DNA of 64,000 nt from an uncultured Butyricicoccus sp. GTDB lineage: Bacteria; Bacillota; Clostridia; Oscillospirales; Butyricicoccaceae. Below the pieces are notes generated by a model. That model was not told the origin of the DNA. It ran no database searches and saw only the letters and a list, made by a program, of their open reading frames with translations. The stretch lies in contig CALWUF010000057.1 of assembly GCA_944384655.1 (NCBI GenBank), positions 1 to 64,000 of the forward strand. Reading direction: 5' to 3'. This document shows, one piece after another, positions 33,291 through 43,622 of this stretch. The position numbers and the translations under genes are program-made. Within the stretch, counting starts at the first letter, position 1; each line of letters begins with the position of its first letter.

Positions 33291-35873
33291 TCAATCATTT
33301 TTTATACCGCACACCGTCTGTCCGGTGATCATCTCCGACCATAACATCAAATCACGTGCGCGCACGTCATATACGTGAACAAGATCACGCATATCTTCAG
33401 GCGCATCGGGACACAATTGCGCAAATACATCCGGGCAATCTGCCAACAGGCGCGGTTGATACAGCTTTGTCTTTTCCGATTCAAAGATTGCTGCATAAAA
33501 GATATCCGCTTCAACCAGATCCTGAAACATATGGCTGCCATAGGACAACTCCGGCATATAACCCGCCGAACTGTCAGACACTTCACAGATGACAGAGAAA
33601 TTTGCAATATCTGCAAAGACGACAGGAATGCCCAGCTCCGGCGAAGATGTACCGATGCGTCCGGGTGCCAGCAGCATGAGTGTTGCATGGGTTCCATTGA
33701 ACGCACGATTGATTGCGCCGACGGCGCGCGCCACAGCGGGCTTTTGTACATAGGGATAATGATAATAGCCCTTCGGATCAATGTGTACGACATAGTCAAT
33801 CGTCAGCTCCGTCGATTGCCCCATGGTGGCATCATGCAGTTCAAATAACATCTGTCCAGGCACAAGCTGTGGAACCGTGACGGTGCGGTTTCCATTGCGT
33901 GAAGTCAATGGACGGCATTGCAGCAGATTGACGGAAAAACTGCCGTCGTTCGTACAGTTGACAGTAAATTCAATGTCCACCGGCACGCCGTATTCCTTCT
34001 GTAAAACCTCCATCATACGGCGCATCAGGCGTGGGAATTCTTTTTTGGCGAGCAAATGCTGACACGTCGCAAAGCAGACTTCACGCCATGCGCCGCGTTC
34101 ACGCAGGCGGCTTTCCGCCTCATAATCGTGTTCCAATACGAGGTATTTATACCACTCAGGCAAATCAGCAAGCAGATCTTCCAGTTTGCGTGTGACCAGT
34201 GAATTGCTTGCAAAATCCAACACATCCACACAGTGCTGAGAAAACCGATGCTTTTGCGCTATGGTGGTATGGGTTGTGGTATCCGGACGATCCAGACTGA
34301 TCAGGCGCGGATAATCCCCCTCTGTACGGTCAACGGCACGTGTACCCAAGCCCATGACAATGCGCAACATCCCTGCTGCGGGATCGATATCCGGTCTCCA
34401 ACGATAGGCGCTGTGTGAATACCCGACGCCCGCTGCGCCTGGCATAAAAAATTTACCCTTATAATTGGTTCCTGATACGCGCTGCACAAGAATGGCCATC
34501 TGTTCATCTTTGGTATCCAATCCGCGGCGGCGGCGGTATTCCAACGCCGATGGATCCATCGTGCTCGCATAAACGGTACGTACTGCCTGTTCAAATTGTT
34601 CCAACCGTTCCTCTGGCGTGCCACTGTTGACGCAGAATACCGATTCATATTTCCCGGCAAAGGCATTGCCAAAGCTATCTTCCAACAAACTGGAGGAACG
34701 TGCAATGATCGGGCTTTGACCAAAATATTCCAACATGGAGCGGAATTGTTCACGGATTTTGGGTGGAAAACTGCCTGACAATAATTTTTCCTTCAATTCA
34801 GCGGCCAGTGTAAAATATCCGGGTTCCGTTTTTTGCCGCACGCGCAGATCCCAACAGTCATTGGTGACAATATAGGTGTAAAAGACATCGGAACCGATGT
34901 AATACGAATCATGCGGTTCCATCATGCCATCCAGCTCCGGCATAGCGGCTCGTACCAGCCGCCGGGCCAGCAGCATACCACAGGCTTTGCCGCCAATGGT
35001 TCCTGTGCCGATCATCCGCCCACGCACATGGAAGTAATCCTGTGCACGGAAATGTTTGCCGAGCAATGCACCCATGCGTTCATCCCGTGTCATCATATAT
35101 CGGCACATATTGCGATACCCTTCATCATCCAGCATACCCTGATCATGCTGCAAACGTGCGAGAGAAAAAAATCGTTCCCAGCTATCCAGATTCTGATCTG
35201 CGGCATGTTCTTCCTCTTCATCATGCAGTGCATAAAATTGTCCAATTCCCACGCCGTCCGTCAATGGAATGAGTGTACCATCGAGTTCAAACCGATGCGG
35301 CAAAAACATGGTAGAGGAAAAACGATTCCACACTTTCAATGGCTGGACATATCGCGTTTCTCCATCGAAATAGGCGTCGAGCAGCAATTGTGTCGTATCA
35401 CGGATGCGGGCAATGGCATCAAACGAATGCCGTCCACGCAGCAGTGGGAAAAAAGCCACCGTATCCAACTGGAATAAAAATGGACATGTCACACGGAAGA
35501 AATTGCCCATCATCAAATCAGCCGCCCATACGACCTGCAAATCAGACAGGCAATCAAACACATAAAATGCGTCAAACCCTTCCTGTTCCACAATGTTGTG
35601 TACTGCGACGGTAAACGGTTCAAAACCTTCGGACGGGTCAAGCGTATACCGTGTAACCCCTTGCTGTTCGGGCACCAGTTCATCATGACTGGCAAAACGG
35701 ATATAGATCAGGTTGCGGTTGTCGGTAAGCGCTTGCCTCACATATGGCTCTACAAAAAAACGGAAGTCGTCAACCGATGAAACTCGCCAGACGACGTTAT
35801 CGCCCAGACGGATGTTGTCAAGCGCCTTGTCCAGACCGGGCAATCCGGACAGGATGCGGTCAAATGCTGCCAT
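33291..35873 (-). CDS. PEP/pyruvate-binding protein with degenerate RecA/KaiC-like N-terminus
   Basis: 860 residues. Residues 1-about 200 begin GLPGLDKALDNIRLGDNVVW, the layout of a KaiC/RadA-type ATPase, but the Walker A Gly-Lys-Ser/Thr is absent. From about 285 comes a PPDK/PEP-synthase ATP-grasp: GTGTIGGKACGM (about 289-300), then ARSSSLLEDSFGNAFAGKYE (about 391-410) and LLQCRPLT. No phosphohistidine swivel domain and no PEP barrel are seen, so it is not a complete PEP synthase or PPDK. GAGGTG precedes the ATG. Monocistronic. It is a known clostridial family as I recall it, but without assigned function. Confidence 0.75.
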   Translation of the reverse strand: MAAFDRILSGLPGLDKALDNIRLGDNVVWRVSSVDDFRFFVEPYVRQALTDNRNLIYIRFASHDELVPEQQGVTRYTLDPSEGFEPFTVAVHNIVEQEGFDAFYVFDCLSDLQVVWAADLMMGNFFRVTCPFLFQLDTVAFFPLLRGRHSFDAIARIRDTTQLLLDAYFDGETRYVQPLKVWNRFSSTMFLPHRFELDGTLIPLTDGVGIGQFYALHDEEEEHAADQNLDSWERFFSLARLQHDQGMLDDEGYRNMCRYMMTRDERMGALLGKHFRAQDYFHVRGRMIGTGTIGGKACGMLLARRLVRAAMPELDGMMEPHDSYYIGSDVFYTYIVTNDCWDLRVRQKTEPGYFTLAAELKEKLLSGSFPPKIREQFRSMLEYFGQSPIIARSSSLLEDSFGNAFAGKYESVFCVNSGTPEERLEQFEQAVRTVYASTMDPSALEYRRRRGLDTKDEQMAILVQRVSGTNYKGKFFMPGAAGVGYSHSAYRWRPDIDPAAGMLRIVMGLGTRAVDRTEGDYPRLISLDRPDTTTHTTIAQKHRFSQHCVDVLDFASNSLVTRKLEDLLADLPEWYKYLVLEHDYEAESRLRERGAWREVCFATCQHLLAKKEFPRLMRRMMEVLQKEYGVPVDIEFTVNCTNDGSFSVNLLQCRPLTSRNGNRTVTVPQLVPGQMLFELHDATMGQSTELTIDYVVHIDPKGYYHYPYVQKPAVARAVGAINRAFNGTHATLMLLAPGRIGTSSPELGIPVVFADIANFSVICEVSDSSAGYMPELSYGSHMFQDLVEADIFYAAIFESEKTKLYQPRLLADCPDVFAQLCPDAPEDMRDLVHVYDVRARDLMLWSEMITGQTVCGIKND

Positions 35874-36067
35874 GCTGACACCTCATTTCGGTAGGATATA
35901 CTACGGTTATTGTATCATATCTGAGGGCAAGACAACAGGGAAACAGGCATTTTTTGCAATTTTATCGCTTAAAAATTTCAAAAAACAGTCAGGATATACT
36001 GATTAAGTGGTAAAAATACAAGCAAAAAGAAGTATGTGTGCAACATCTCCTGCAATTCGTGTGCACT

Positions 36068-36095
36068 TTGCAATCCACGGTTTCTCTGGTATAAT
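36068..36095 (+). promoter_or_regulatory. Promoter for argF
   Basis: TTGCAA (36068-36073), 16 bases, TATAAT (36090-36095). No clear ARG-box palindrome was recognised around it. Confidence 0.65.
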
Positions 36096-36168
36096 AAACC
36101 CATACAATTTTTTTACAGCATATCCATGCCATCCAGCCGGATGGCTGACGATAACAGGAGGAAGACAA

Positions 36169-37152
36169 ATGAATTTGAAGGGCAGAAATTTTCTCAAGCT
36201 GTTGGATTTCACCCCGGAAGAAATTGAAGGTCTGTTGGATCTTGCGGCTGATCTGAAGGCAAAGAAAAAAGCCGGTGAACGGCATGACACCTTGCATGGG
36301 AAAAACATTGCACTGATTTTTGAAAAAACAAGCACGCGGACACGGTGCAGTTTTGAAGTCGCGGCACATGATCTGGGCATGCAAGTGACATATCTCGATC
36401 CATCCGGCTCACAGATCGGAAAAAAAGAAAGCATTGCAGATACCGCGCGCGTACTCGGCCGCATGTTTGACGGCATTGAATACCGCGGATTCGGACAGGA
36501 AATTGTAGAAGAGTTGGCAAAATATGCCGGTGTACCGGTTTGGAACGGCTTGACCAACGAATTCCATCCGACACAAATTCTGGCCGACTTTATGACCATC
36601 CGCGAACATTTCGGTCGGTTGAAAGGCATCAATCTCGTATATTTGGGCGATGCGCGATATAATATGGGCAATTCATTGATGGTTGGCAGCGCAAAGATGG
36701 GATTAAACTTTACTGCCTGCGCGCCCAAGGAGTATTTCCCCAATCCCGAACTGATTGCACAATGTGAAGCGATTGCTGCGCAGACGGGTGCGACATTGCG
36801 TTTTTGTGAAGATCCGATGGAAGCTACCCATGGGGCAGATGTATTATATACGGATGTATGGGTTTCCATGGGGGAACCGGTAGAAGTCTGGCAGGCACGG
36901 ATTGATGCGCTTGCGCCATATCAGGTGAATCAAACGCTGATGGACAACGCGGGCAAACAGGCTGTTTTCATGCATTGTCTGCCGGCATTCCACGACCACA
37001 AGACTGCAATTGGCAAGGAAATGGGCGAACGGTTTGGGCGCGATGCCATGGAGGTTTCGGATGAGGTCTTTGAAGGACCACAATCGATCGTGTTCGACGA
37101 AGCGGAAAACCGTATGCACACGATCAAAGCGGTTATGGCTGCAACTCTATAA
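36169..37152 (+). CDS. argF: Ornithine carbamoyltransferase
   Basis: 327 residues. Carbamoyl-phosphate-binding STRTRCSFE, the HPTQILADF loop, and the ornithine-side HCLPAFHD with its catalytic cysteine are all present. It makes citrulline for arginine synthesis, or runs in reverse in the deiminase pathway. AGGAGG lies eight bases before the ATG at 36169; the frame extends 54 codons upstream through the promoter, so that extension is rejected. No other arg genes are adjacent, so the direction cannot be decided. Confidence 0.93.
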   Translation: MNLKGRNFLKLLDFTPEEIEGLLDLAADLKAKKKAGERHDTLHGKNIALIFEKTSTRTRCSFEVAAHDLGMQVTYLDPSGSQIGKKESIADTARVLGRMFDGIEYRGFGQEIVEELAKYAGVPVWNGLTNEFHPTQILADFMTIREHFGRLKGINLVYLGDARYNMGNSLMVGSAKMGLNFTACAPKEYFPNPELIAQCEAIAAQTGATLRFCEDPMEATHGADVLYTDVWVSMGEPVEVWQARIDALAPYQVNQTLMDNAGKQAVFMHCLPAFHDHKTAIGKEMGERFGRDAMEVSDEVFEGPQSIVFDEAENRMHTIKAVMAATL

Positions 37153-37167
37153 ATTCTATAAAATCAA

Positions 37168-37194
37168 CGCCCCCGGCACAGCCGGGGGTGTTTG
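37168..37194 (+). terminator. Terminator after argF
   Basis: CCCCCGGC-ACA-GCCGGGGG followed by TGTTTGC. Confidence 0.8.
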
Positions 37195-37213
37195 CTTGCC
37201 AACCGAAAACATA

Positions 37214-37250
37214 CAAAAAAACCGTCAATTTCAAATGAAATCAACGGTTT
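37214..37250 (-). terminator. Terminator after tRNA-Arg
   Basis: AAAAACCGTTGATTTC-type stem with one mismatch (ACCGTcAATTTC/GAAATcAACGGT on plus) and TTTTTTTG on the minus strand, four bases past the tRNA CCA. Confidence 0.85.
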
Positions 37251-37253
37251 TTC

Positions 37254-37330
37254 TGGTACGCCAGAAGGGATTCGAACCCCCGACCTTTTGGTTCGTAGCC
37301 AAACACTCTATCCAACTGAGCTACTGGCGC
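37254..37330 (-). tRNA. tRNA-Arg, anticodon ACG
   Basis: Minus-strand cloverleaf: acceptor GCGCCAG with CTGGCGT, D-arm GCTCAGTTGGATAGAGT, anticodon stem TTTGG/CCAAA with loop CTACGAA (ACG at 37294-37296), T-arm GGGGG-TTCGAAT-CCCTT. The CCA end is encoded at 37254-37256. ACG is normally deaminated to ICG by TadA to read CGU, CGC and CGA. Confidence 0.96.
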
Positions 37331-37416
37331 ATGTGCAATCTCTTGACTGCTCGATTAGTATACCAAGATTTTGCACCTGTGTCAACACTTTTTTTGCGTT
37401 TTTATAAAAATATTTT

Positions 37417-38913
37417 TCACTCCGCTTTCGCCCAGCCCTGTGCGCGGGTTACCGCCTTTCGCCATCCACGAAGCAGCTTCTCGCGCTCCTGCCTGTCCAT
37501 CTTTGGCTCAAACCTGCGTCCACCGGTCGTCGTCGCCCTCAACTCCTCTCGGTCATGCCAATATCCAACCGCTATGCCCGCCAGATATGCCGCTCCCAAT
37601 GCTGTCGTCTCTACGCACGCCGGACGCTCGACTTCCACTCCCATGATATCCGACTGGAATTGCATGAGAAAATCGTTTGCGCTGGCGCCTCCATCGGCTT
37701 TTACTCTTTGCAACGCCAACTTTGCGTCTTCCTCCATTCCATGAAGTACATCTACGGTCTGATAGGCGAGTGATTCCAATGCTGCTCGTATGATATGTTC
37801 CCGTCTGGTCGCCCGCGTGATCCCTATCAGCAATCCTCGCGCATACGCATCCCAATATGGCGCACCCAATCCGGTAAATGCCGGAACAAGATATACGCCG
37901 CCTGTATCTTCCACACTGTTTGCGATCTGCTCGGATTCGGAGGAATGCGACAGCAGTCCCACTTCATCGCGCAGCCATTGAATCGCCGCCCCTGCGACAA
38001 AAATGGAGCCTTCCAATGCATAGGTTACCTGACCATCCACGTTCCATGCGATCGTCGTCAATAACCCATTGCTGCTGCTTACCGGCGTTGTACCCGTGTT
38101 CATTAACAGAAAACACCCTGTACCATATGTATTTTTTGCCTCGCCCGGCTGCCAGCACCGTTGTCCAAACAATGCTGCCTGTTGATCGCCTGCGATACCT
38201 GCTATTGGAATCTCCTGTCCAAAGAATGCTATATCCGTATGCGCTACAATACCACTCGATGGTACAACTTCCGGCAGCATACCCGCCGGGATTTCCAACT
38301 CTTCTAAAATCTCTGCATCCCAACACAAGGTATGGATGTTATATAACATCGTCCGCGCAGCATTGCTGGCGTCTGTGATATGCCGTTTGCCCCCAGTTAG
38401 TTTCCAAATGAGCCAGCTGTCCACCGTGCCAAACAACAACTTCCCCTGTTGCGCCCGCTTGCGTGCATCCGGTATATTGTCCAAAATCCATTGCAATTTT
38501 GTCGCTGAAAAATATGCGTCAATGACCAATCCTGTTTTTTGACGCAACGTCTCTGTCAATCCCCGTTCACGTAATTGATCTGCTTGTTGGGCTGTACGGC
38601 GGCATTGCCATACAATCGCCGGCGCAATCGGTTCCCCTGTCGATTTGTCCCATACAATCGTTGTCTCCCGTTGATTGGTCATGCCAATCGCTGCGATCTG
38701 TTCGGGTTGTATTTGATGTTCTTCCATCACACGGCGGCATACCTGGATTTGTGCTTCCCAGATTTCCATGGCGTCCTGTTCCACCCAGCCGTCATGCGGA
38801 TAGCTTACATGCAATTCTTTTTGGGCTGTCGCACAGATCTGTCCCGCATGGTCAAATAAAATACAGCGCGCACTGGTTGTCCCCGCATCAATCGCCAAAA
38901 TATATTGTTTCAT
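37417..38913 (-). CDS. glpK: Glycerol kinase
   Basis: 498 residues, FGGY family. [15 protein letters not shown] is the N-terminal phosphate-binding loop, and [30 protein letters not shown] is the conserved FGGY region. It phosphorylates glycerol to glycerol 3-phosphate. The HPr-target His found in many Firmicutes GlpK proteins is not obvious in this sequence. AAAGGTGAT precedes the ATG. No glpF or glpD is adjacent. Substrate is inferred from length and motifs. Confidence 0.92.
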   Translation of the reverse strand: MKQYILAIDAGTTSARCILFDHAGQICATAQKELHVSYPHDGWVEQDAMEIWEAQIQVCRRVMEEHQIQPEQIAAIGMTNQRETTIVWDKSTGEPIAPAIVWQCRRTAQQADQLRERGLTETLRQKTGLVIDAYFSATKLQWILDNIPDARKRAQQGKLLFGTVDSWLIWKLTGGKRHITDASNAARTMLYNIHTLCWDAEILEELEIPAGMLPEVVPSSGIVAHTDIAFFGQEIPIAGIAGDQQAALFGQRCWQPGEAKNTYGTGCFLLMNTGTTPVSSSNGLLTTIAWNVDGQVTYALEGSIFVAGAAIQWLRDEVGLLSHSSESEQIANSVEDTGGVYLVPAFTGLGAPYWDAYARGLLIGITRATRREHIIRAALESLAYQTVDVLHGMEEDAKLALQRVKADGGASANDFLMQFQSDIMGVEVERPACVETTALGAAYLAGIAVGYWHDREELRATTTGGRRFEPKMDRQEREKLLRGWRKAVTRAQGWAKAE

Positions 38914-38933
38914 TTCATCACCTTTCCGTTGAA

Positions 38934-38969
38934 AAAAATACGGCGCACCTACTTCATCACAGGTACGCC
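38934..38969 (-). terminator. Terminator after the M16 peptidase gene
   Basis: GGCGTACCT/AGGTGCGCC stem with a ten-base loop and TATTTTTTTC on the minus strand. It also separates the peptidase from glpK. Confidence 0.85.
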
Positions 38970-38984
38970 GCTCCGTTTGCCTGT

Positions 38985-40235
38985 TTATCTGCCGAGCAGC
39001 TTTTTATAATACGCTTCATCGCCAACCTGTCCCACTGCACAGATGGATGCCTGTGTAAAATCAAAAATCCGGCGTGCAAGTTGTGCAATATCTTCCGCTG
39101 TCACGGCGTCATACATCCGCATCACTTCATCTAATTCCGGTGCGCGTTCAAAAAACATTTCTCCTCGCCCCAGTTGATTCATACGTGCCGATGTGCTCTC
39201 CATACCGAGTAACATGTTGGTCTTTGCCTGTTCGCGGCAACGGCTGAGTTCCGCACGTTCCGGACCCTCCGCCGCCAAACGCAGGCATTCTTCACGGATG
39301 AGTTCAACGGCTTTTTCTTCCGTCTCCTTGCCAAGAGCTGTGTAAATGCTAAATACACCGATGTCTTCATGCGAGGTATTAAACGAATAAATCGAATAAC
39401 ACAAGCCATTTTGTTCACGGACAGTCTGGAACAACCGCGACGCCATGCCACCGCCTAAAATGCCGCCCAACAATGCGTTCACATATCGTTCTTCCGAACA
39501 CATGGGAATACCGGGAAACCCAATGCAGATATGGTTCTGCTCAATTTCCTTTGGACGTATGACAATGCTGGGATGATAGGTCGCCGGTTCGATGACATTG
39601 TGCCCGGTTCCCTTCATGCCGGAAAACATCTCACAAATATACGCTACATCATCTTGCGTATACGAACCGGCCAATGCAATGACAGTATCTTCCGGATGAT
39701 AATAGTCCGCCATATACTGACGCAATGTATCCCCGTTCATGGTTTGCAGCGTTTCCTCCCGACCGAGAATGGGACGTCCGAGCGATGAACCGGCAAAACA
39801 CGATTCAAATATTTTTTCGGTTGCAACATCTTCCGGCGAATCCTCATACATATCAATTTCTTCCAGCACAACGCCGCGCTCCAAATCGATATCCCGCTGT
39901 GAGAATTTCGGATTCATACACATATCCGCCAGAATTTCCACACCAGTTTGTAAATGCCTGTCCAATGTCTTTAAGTAAAAACAGGTGCATTCTTTTGTTG
40001 TGAATGCATTGACCTGTCCGCCTATGGCATCCATTGCAATAGCAATATGCTGTGCAGAACGTTTTTCCGTCCCTTTGAACACCATATGTTCAATAAAATG
40101 AGAAATGCCGCTCAGTTCATCCGGTTCATACCGCGAACCGTTGAGCACCCAAATACCGACTGCAGCGGAACGCACACCAACGATGGGTTCGGTGACGACA
40201 CGCACGCCATTCGGCAATACAATCCGATCATACAT
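38985..40235 (-). CDS. M16-family zinc peptidase (MlpA/YmxG-like)
   Basis: 416 residues. The inverted zinc motif HFIEH (about residues 46-50) with the distal glutamate in [18 protein letters not shown] defines an active M16 N-terminal domain; GLCYSIYSF in the second half is the R/Y-type partner region. It is a single-chain, two-domain form like B. subtilis YmxG, which also sits beside pnp. GGAG precedes the ATG at longer than usual spacing. It is separated from pnp by a small plus-strand membrane gene. Confidence 0.9.
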   Translation of the reverse strand: MYDRIVLPNGVRVVTEPIVGVRSAAVGIWVLNGSRYEPDELSGISHFIEHMVFKGTEKRSAQHIAIAMDAIGGQVNAFTTKECTCFYLKTLDRHLQTGVEILADMCMNPKFSQRDIDLERGVVLEEIDMYEDSPEDVATEKIFESCFAGSSLGRPILGREETLQTMNGDTLRQYMADYYHPEDTVIALAGSYTQDDVAYICEMFSGMKGTGHNVIEPATYHPSIVIRPKEIEQNHICIGFPGIPMCSEERYVNALLGGILGGGMASRLFQTVREQNGLCYSIYSFNTSHEDIGVFSIYTALGKETEEKAVELIREECLRLAAEGPERAELSRCREQAKTNMLLGMESTSARMNQLGRGEMFFERAPELDEVMRMYDAVTAEDIAQLARRIFDFTQASICAVGQVGDEAYYKKLLGR

Positions 40236-40369
40236 ATTTTATCTACTCCATCTATACGGCGAATGGCCGCTATGCTTCTCTTAAGTATATCATATTCTAT
40301 GCTTCAGTCGTACTATTTTGAAAAGTTTTTTATAAGAACATCACGCCCCGTTGATTTCCCCCCGCTTCC

Positions 40370-40398
40370 TTGATTTTTCCGTCGGACAACGGTATACT
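40370..40398 (+). promoter_or_regulatory. Promoter for the small membrane protein gene
   Basis: TTGATT (40370-40375), 17 bases, TATACT (40393-40398), 40 bases before the ATG. Confidence 0.7.
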
Positions 40399-40437
40399 GA
40401 GACAGAACATATTTGATTCGGAAAGGAGTTTTTTTCC

Positions 40438-40821
40438 ATGCAGCGATTGCTTCGCTTACTGATCTGGGACGCGCTGTTCTACGTTGTCCCGACCGTCGGT
40501 TATGCAGCATCTTCCGCACTCACATCATCTACTGCAATTTATGTTGTCACTCTGCTGACTTTTATATTCTGTGGCGCATTCCTTTCCCAGCTATCGCGCT
40601 GGGGATCCACCTGGATGGAAGTTATCTTTGTCGCGCTGCCCGGATTATATCTGGCGTTTGCGCCGTTTCTGGCACCATTGCTCAATCAGCTATCCCTGTC
40701 TTTTGATCTTGTCCCCGCATTCCTGCTGACGGCGCGAACGACCTCCCTGCGCACAATGGGTGCACTTGCGGCAGGCTTTGTGCTGTGGCAGCATGTATTC
40801 ATCAGTATCCCGCGCAGATAG
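40438..40821 (+). CDS. Small integral membrane protein
   Basis: 127 residues, mostly hydrophobic, with about four predicted spans and a short basic C-terminus (SIPRR). AAAGGAG precedes the ATG, and a good promoter and a bidirectional terminator frame the gene, so it is real. It is inserted between the oppositely transcribed pnp and M16 peptidase genes. I do not recognise a family. Confidence 0.75.
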   Translation: MQRLLRLLIWDALFYVVPTVGYAASSALTSSTAIYVVTLLTFIFCGAFLSQLSRWGSTWMEVIFVALPGLYLAFAPFLAPLLNQLSLSFDLVPAFLLTARTTSLRTMGALAAGFVLWQHVFISIPRR

Positions 40822-40843
40822 ACGCTGCGACAATCGTACATAA

Positions 40844-40882
40844 AAAGGCTGTATCCGATTGCGGATACAGCCTTTGCTTTTT
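40844..40882. terminator. Bidirectional terminator between membrane protein gene and pnp
   Basis: AAAGGCTGTATCCG/CGGATACAGCCTTT, 14-bp perfect stem, with GCTTTTTAC on plus and TTTTTATG on minus. Confidence 0.92.
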
Positions 40883-40896
40883 ACTCAGAAGGAGAA

Positions 40897-43020
40897 TTAC
40901 AGAACCTTTTCCTCTTCCTTGACATCTTTGCGGGACAGGTTGATGCGACCCTTGTCGTCGATCTCAATCACCTTCACCCACACCATATCGCCGACTTTGA
41001 CAACGTCTTCCACACGTTCTACGCGGCGCTTTTCCAGCTTGGAAATATGAACCAGACCATCCTTGCCCGGTGCAATCTGAACGAATGCGCCGAAGCCCAT
41101 CAGGCGGACAACCTTGCCATAAAATACGTCGCCGACCTCCGGGTCCTTGACAATCGTTTCAATCATTTTTTTGGCCTTCTCTCCGTCAGAACCATTGACA
41201 GAAGAAATGCTGACGGTGCCATCTTCGGCAATGTCAACCTTTGCACCGGATTCCGCTGTGATTTTCTGGATAACAGCGCCACCCTTGCCGATAACATCAC
41301 GGATTTTGTCCGGATTGATATGGATGGTGATCGTCTTCGGCGCCCACGGAGAAATTTCATGACGCGGTTCGGCAATCGCCTGAAGCATCACTTCATCCAG
41401 AATCTTATACCGCGCATCACGGCACTTGCGGAATGCTTCCTTGATGATGGATGGGGTCAAGCCGTCAACCTTGATATCTACCTGGATACCCGTGATGCCT
41501 TTCTTCGTACCGGCAACCTTGAAGTCCATATCCCCATAAAAGTCCTCAACGCCCTGAATATCGGTGAAAGTGGTCTCCTGACCGTCGTCTGTAATCAGAC
41601 CACAGGAAATACCGGCAACCGGTGCGGTAATCGGAACGCCTGCATCCATAAGTGCCAGCGTGGAGCCGCAGACAGAACCCTGTGAGGTCGAACCATTGGA
41701 AGATAGAACCTCCGATACCACGCGGATGGCATAGGGGAATTCTTCCACAGACGGCAGGACCGGAACCAACGAACGCTCCGCCAGTGCGCCATGACCAATT
41801 TCACGGCGTCCCGGACCGCGGGACGGACGGGTTTCACCCACGGAGAAGGACGGGAAATTATAGTGATGGATATAATGTTTTTCCTTCTGCTCAAATATGG
41901 TGTCGAGCTGCTGTGCATCCGCCAGCGTGCCCAACGTACAAACAGACAACACCTGTGTCTGACCGCGGGTGAACAGACCTGTACCATGTGCGCGCGGCAG
42001 GACGCCCACCTGTGCCGCCAGCGGACGAACTTCTTCCATGCCGCGGCCATCGACACGTTTGCCCTGCGTCAACCACTTGCGGACAACCTTCTTGCACAAC
42101 TTATCCACGATTTCAGAGATCTCCGCTGCGCGCTCTACCGCAACCTCTTCGCCGAGGAATTCATCGATTTCAGCGCGGACAACCTGCATGCGTGCGTCAC
42201 GGACGGTCTTATCATCCGTATCAAACGCAACCTCAACCTTTGCACGTGCAAAGCCTTCAATGGCATCAAACAACTCATGATCCACATCATGATGTTCATA
42301 TTCAAACTTCGGCTTTCCGATCTCCGCCTGAATGGAATCGATAAATGCACACATCTTCTTAATTTCCTCGTGTGCAAACAACAATGCCTCCAACATCTGA
42401 TCTTCCGGCACTTCCTTCGCGCCTGCTTCAATCATAACAATCTTGTCGGCAGTGCCGCAGACCGTGACGTCCATCAGGCTATTCTGACGCTGTTCAACCG
42501 TCGGGTTGAGTACAAATTCCCCGTCAACCAGACCTACGTCAACACCGGCGACTGTATAATTAAATGGGATATCAGAAATTGCCACTGCAATGGATGCGCC
42601 GTTGAGCGCTGTAACCTGCGGAGAGTTGTCATAATCATTGCCCATAACTGTGCAAACAATGGACACATCATTGCGCAGATCCTTGGGGAACAACGGACGC
42701 ATGGGGCGGTCGATCTGACGCGATGCAATGGTTGCCTGCTCACTCGCCTTCCCTTCCCGGCGCATAAATGAGCCAGGAATGCGACCAACAGCATATAGTT
42801 TTTCCTCAAAATCTACTGAAAGCGGAAAAAAGTCTACACCTTCACGCGGCTTCGGGGATGCCGTTGCAGTAACCAGCACAACGGTATCTCCATAGCGGAC
42901 CAATGCAGAGCCATTGGCCAACTGTGCGACCTTGCCAGTCTCGACTGTCAGCTTGCGACCAGCAAACGTGGTTTCAAAGATACGCTCTTCATCAAACGAC
43001 TTATGTGTAATCGTAGTCAT
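40897..43020 (-). CDS. pnp: Polynucleotide phosphorylase
   Basis: 707 residues. Two RNase PH domains, then KH (about 555-615, IRDVIGKGGAVIQKITAES) and S1 (about 622-690, GDVFYGKVVRLMGFGAFVQI). It degrades RNA 3'-5' phosphorolytically. The second PH core carries RPSRGPGRREIGHGALAERSL. AAAGGAG lies 12 bases before the ATG. It follows rpsO, from which it is separated by the rpsO terminator and a long stem-loop that may be an RNase III/PNPase autoregulation site. Confidence 0.97.
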   Translation of the reverse strand: MTTITHKSFDEERIFETTFAGRKLTVETGKVAQLANGSALVRYGDTVVLVTATASPKPREGVDFFPLSVDFEEKLYAVGRIPGSFMRREGKASEQATIASRQIDRPMRPLFPKDLRNDVSIVCTVMGNDYDNSPQVTALNGASIAVAISDIPFNYTVAGVDVGLVDGEFVLNPTVEQRQNSLMDVTVCGTADKIVMIEAGAKEVPEDQMLEALLFAHEEIKKMCAFIDSIQAEIGKPKFEYEHHDVDHELFDAIEGFARAKVEVAFDTDDKTVRDARMQVVRAEIDEFLGEEVAVERAAEISEIVDKLCKKVVRKWLTQGKRVDGRGMEEVRPLAAQVGVLPRAHGTGLFTRGQTQVLSVCTLGTLADAQQLDTIFEQKEKHYIHHYNFPSFSVGETRPSRGPGRREIGHGALAERSLVPVLPSVEEFPYAIRVVSEVLSSNGSTSQGSVCGSTLALMDAGVPITAPVAGISCGLITDDGQETTFTDIQGVEDFYGDMDFKVAGTKKGITGIQVDIKVDGLTPSIIKEAFRKCRDARYKILDEVMLQAIAEPRHEISPWAPKTITIHINPDKIRDVIGKGGAVIQKITAESGAKVDIAEDGTVSISSVNGSDGEKAKKMIETIVKDPEVGDVFYGKVVRLMGFGAFVQIAPGKDGLVHISKLEKRRVERVEDVVKVGDMVWVKVIEIDDKGRINLSRKDVKEEEKVL

Positions 43021-43071
43021 AACTCAGACTGTCTCCTTTTCTCAAAAAATGATGTGGAAAGTCCGACAGTC

Positions 43072-43129
43072 CTTCAAGCACTTGAAGCGCAGGCTTATCG
43101 GAGTAAGCTTGTCCTTCAACTGCTCAAGG
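43072..43129 (-). promoter_or_regulatory. Long stem-loop in the pnp leader
   Basis: Interrupted stem pairing CTTGAGCA-TTGAAG...CAAGCTTA with TAAGC-TG-CTTCAA-TGCTTGAAG across about 58 bases on the minus strand, ending about 50 bases before the pnp ATG. Position and shape match the RNase III-cut pnp leader of other bacteria; the function here is inferred. Confidence 0.55.
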
Positions 43130-43146
43130 AATTGCCGCACTGTTCC

Positions 43147-43186
43147 AAAAAACTGCTAAAGAGGAGACCGCACGCAGCCTCCTCTT
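43147..43186 (-). terminator. Terminator after rpsO
   Basis: AAGAGGAG/CTCCTCTT stem with a 12-base loop, then TAGCAGTTTTTT on the minus strand. Confidence 0.75.
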
Positions 43187-43198
43187 CCGTCCAGACTC

Positions 43199-43465
43199 TT
43201 ACTTTCTCAGACCGAGCTTTTTCACGATTGCTCTGTAACGCTCGATATCCTTCTTCTTCAGGTAAGCGAGCATGCTGCGACGCTGACCGACCATTTTGAG
43301 CAGACCGCGACGGGAATGATTGTCGTGCTTGTGCTCCTTCAGGTGTTCGGTGAGCTGCGCAATGCGCTCAGTCAGGATTGCGATCTGTACTTCCGGAGAA
43401 CCTGTATCGGTCTCATGGGTACGGTTGGCTTCAATAACTGCTGCCTTCTGTTCTTTGCGGATCAT
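43199..43465 (-). CDS. rpsO: 30S ribosomal protein S15
   Basis: 88 residues, family length. The conserved [20 protein letters not shown] and [17 protein letters not shown] are present, the latter binding the 16S three-way junction. GAGGTG precedes the ATG. It is transcribed with pnp from the promoter at 43594-43622; the 125-base leader can fold and may be an S15 autoregulatory site. Confidence 0.98.
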   Translation of the reverse strand: MIRKEQKAAVIEANRTHETDTGSPEVQIAILTERIAQLTEHLKEHKHDNHSRRGLLKMVGQRRSMLAYLKKKDIERYRAIVKKLGLRK

Positions 43466-43593
43466 TTTGACACCTCATTAAAAAAATAATATTTGTGATC
43501 CCCCTTGCGCTGGGCAGCGGCCTAAGGTGATGGGCACGGTCAAACATGTCCGGTATCCAGACTGCTAAGCACAGGGAGTTTTCTAACTCTTGC
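43466..43593 (-). promoter_or_regulatory. rpsO leader, candidate S15 autoregulatory RNA
   Basis: About 125 bases from the predicted transcription start to the S15 ATG, with G+C-rich pairing potential (GGCCGCTGCCCAGCGC and CTTAGCAGTCTGGATACCGGAC). S15 leaders in several bacteria fold to mimic its rRNA site. No specific known motif was matched here. Confidence 0.35.
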
Positions 43594-43622
43594 ATCATAT
43601 CATACACAAAGTTGTTTGTAAA
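43594..43622 (-). promoter_or_regulatory. Promoter for rpsO-pnp
   Basis: TTTACA (43617-43622), 17 bases, TATGAT (43594-43599) on the minus strand. Confidence 0.7.
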
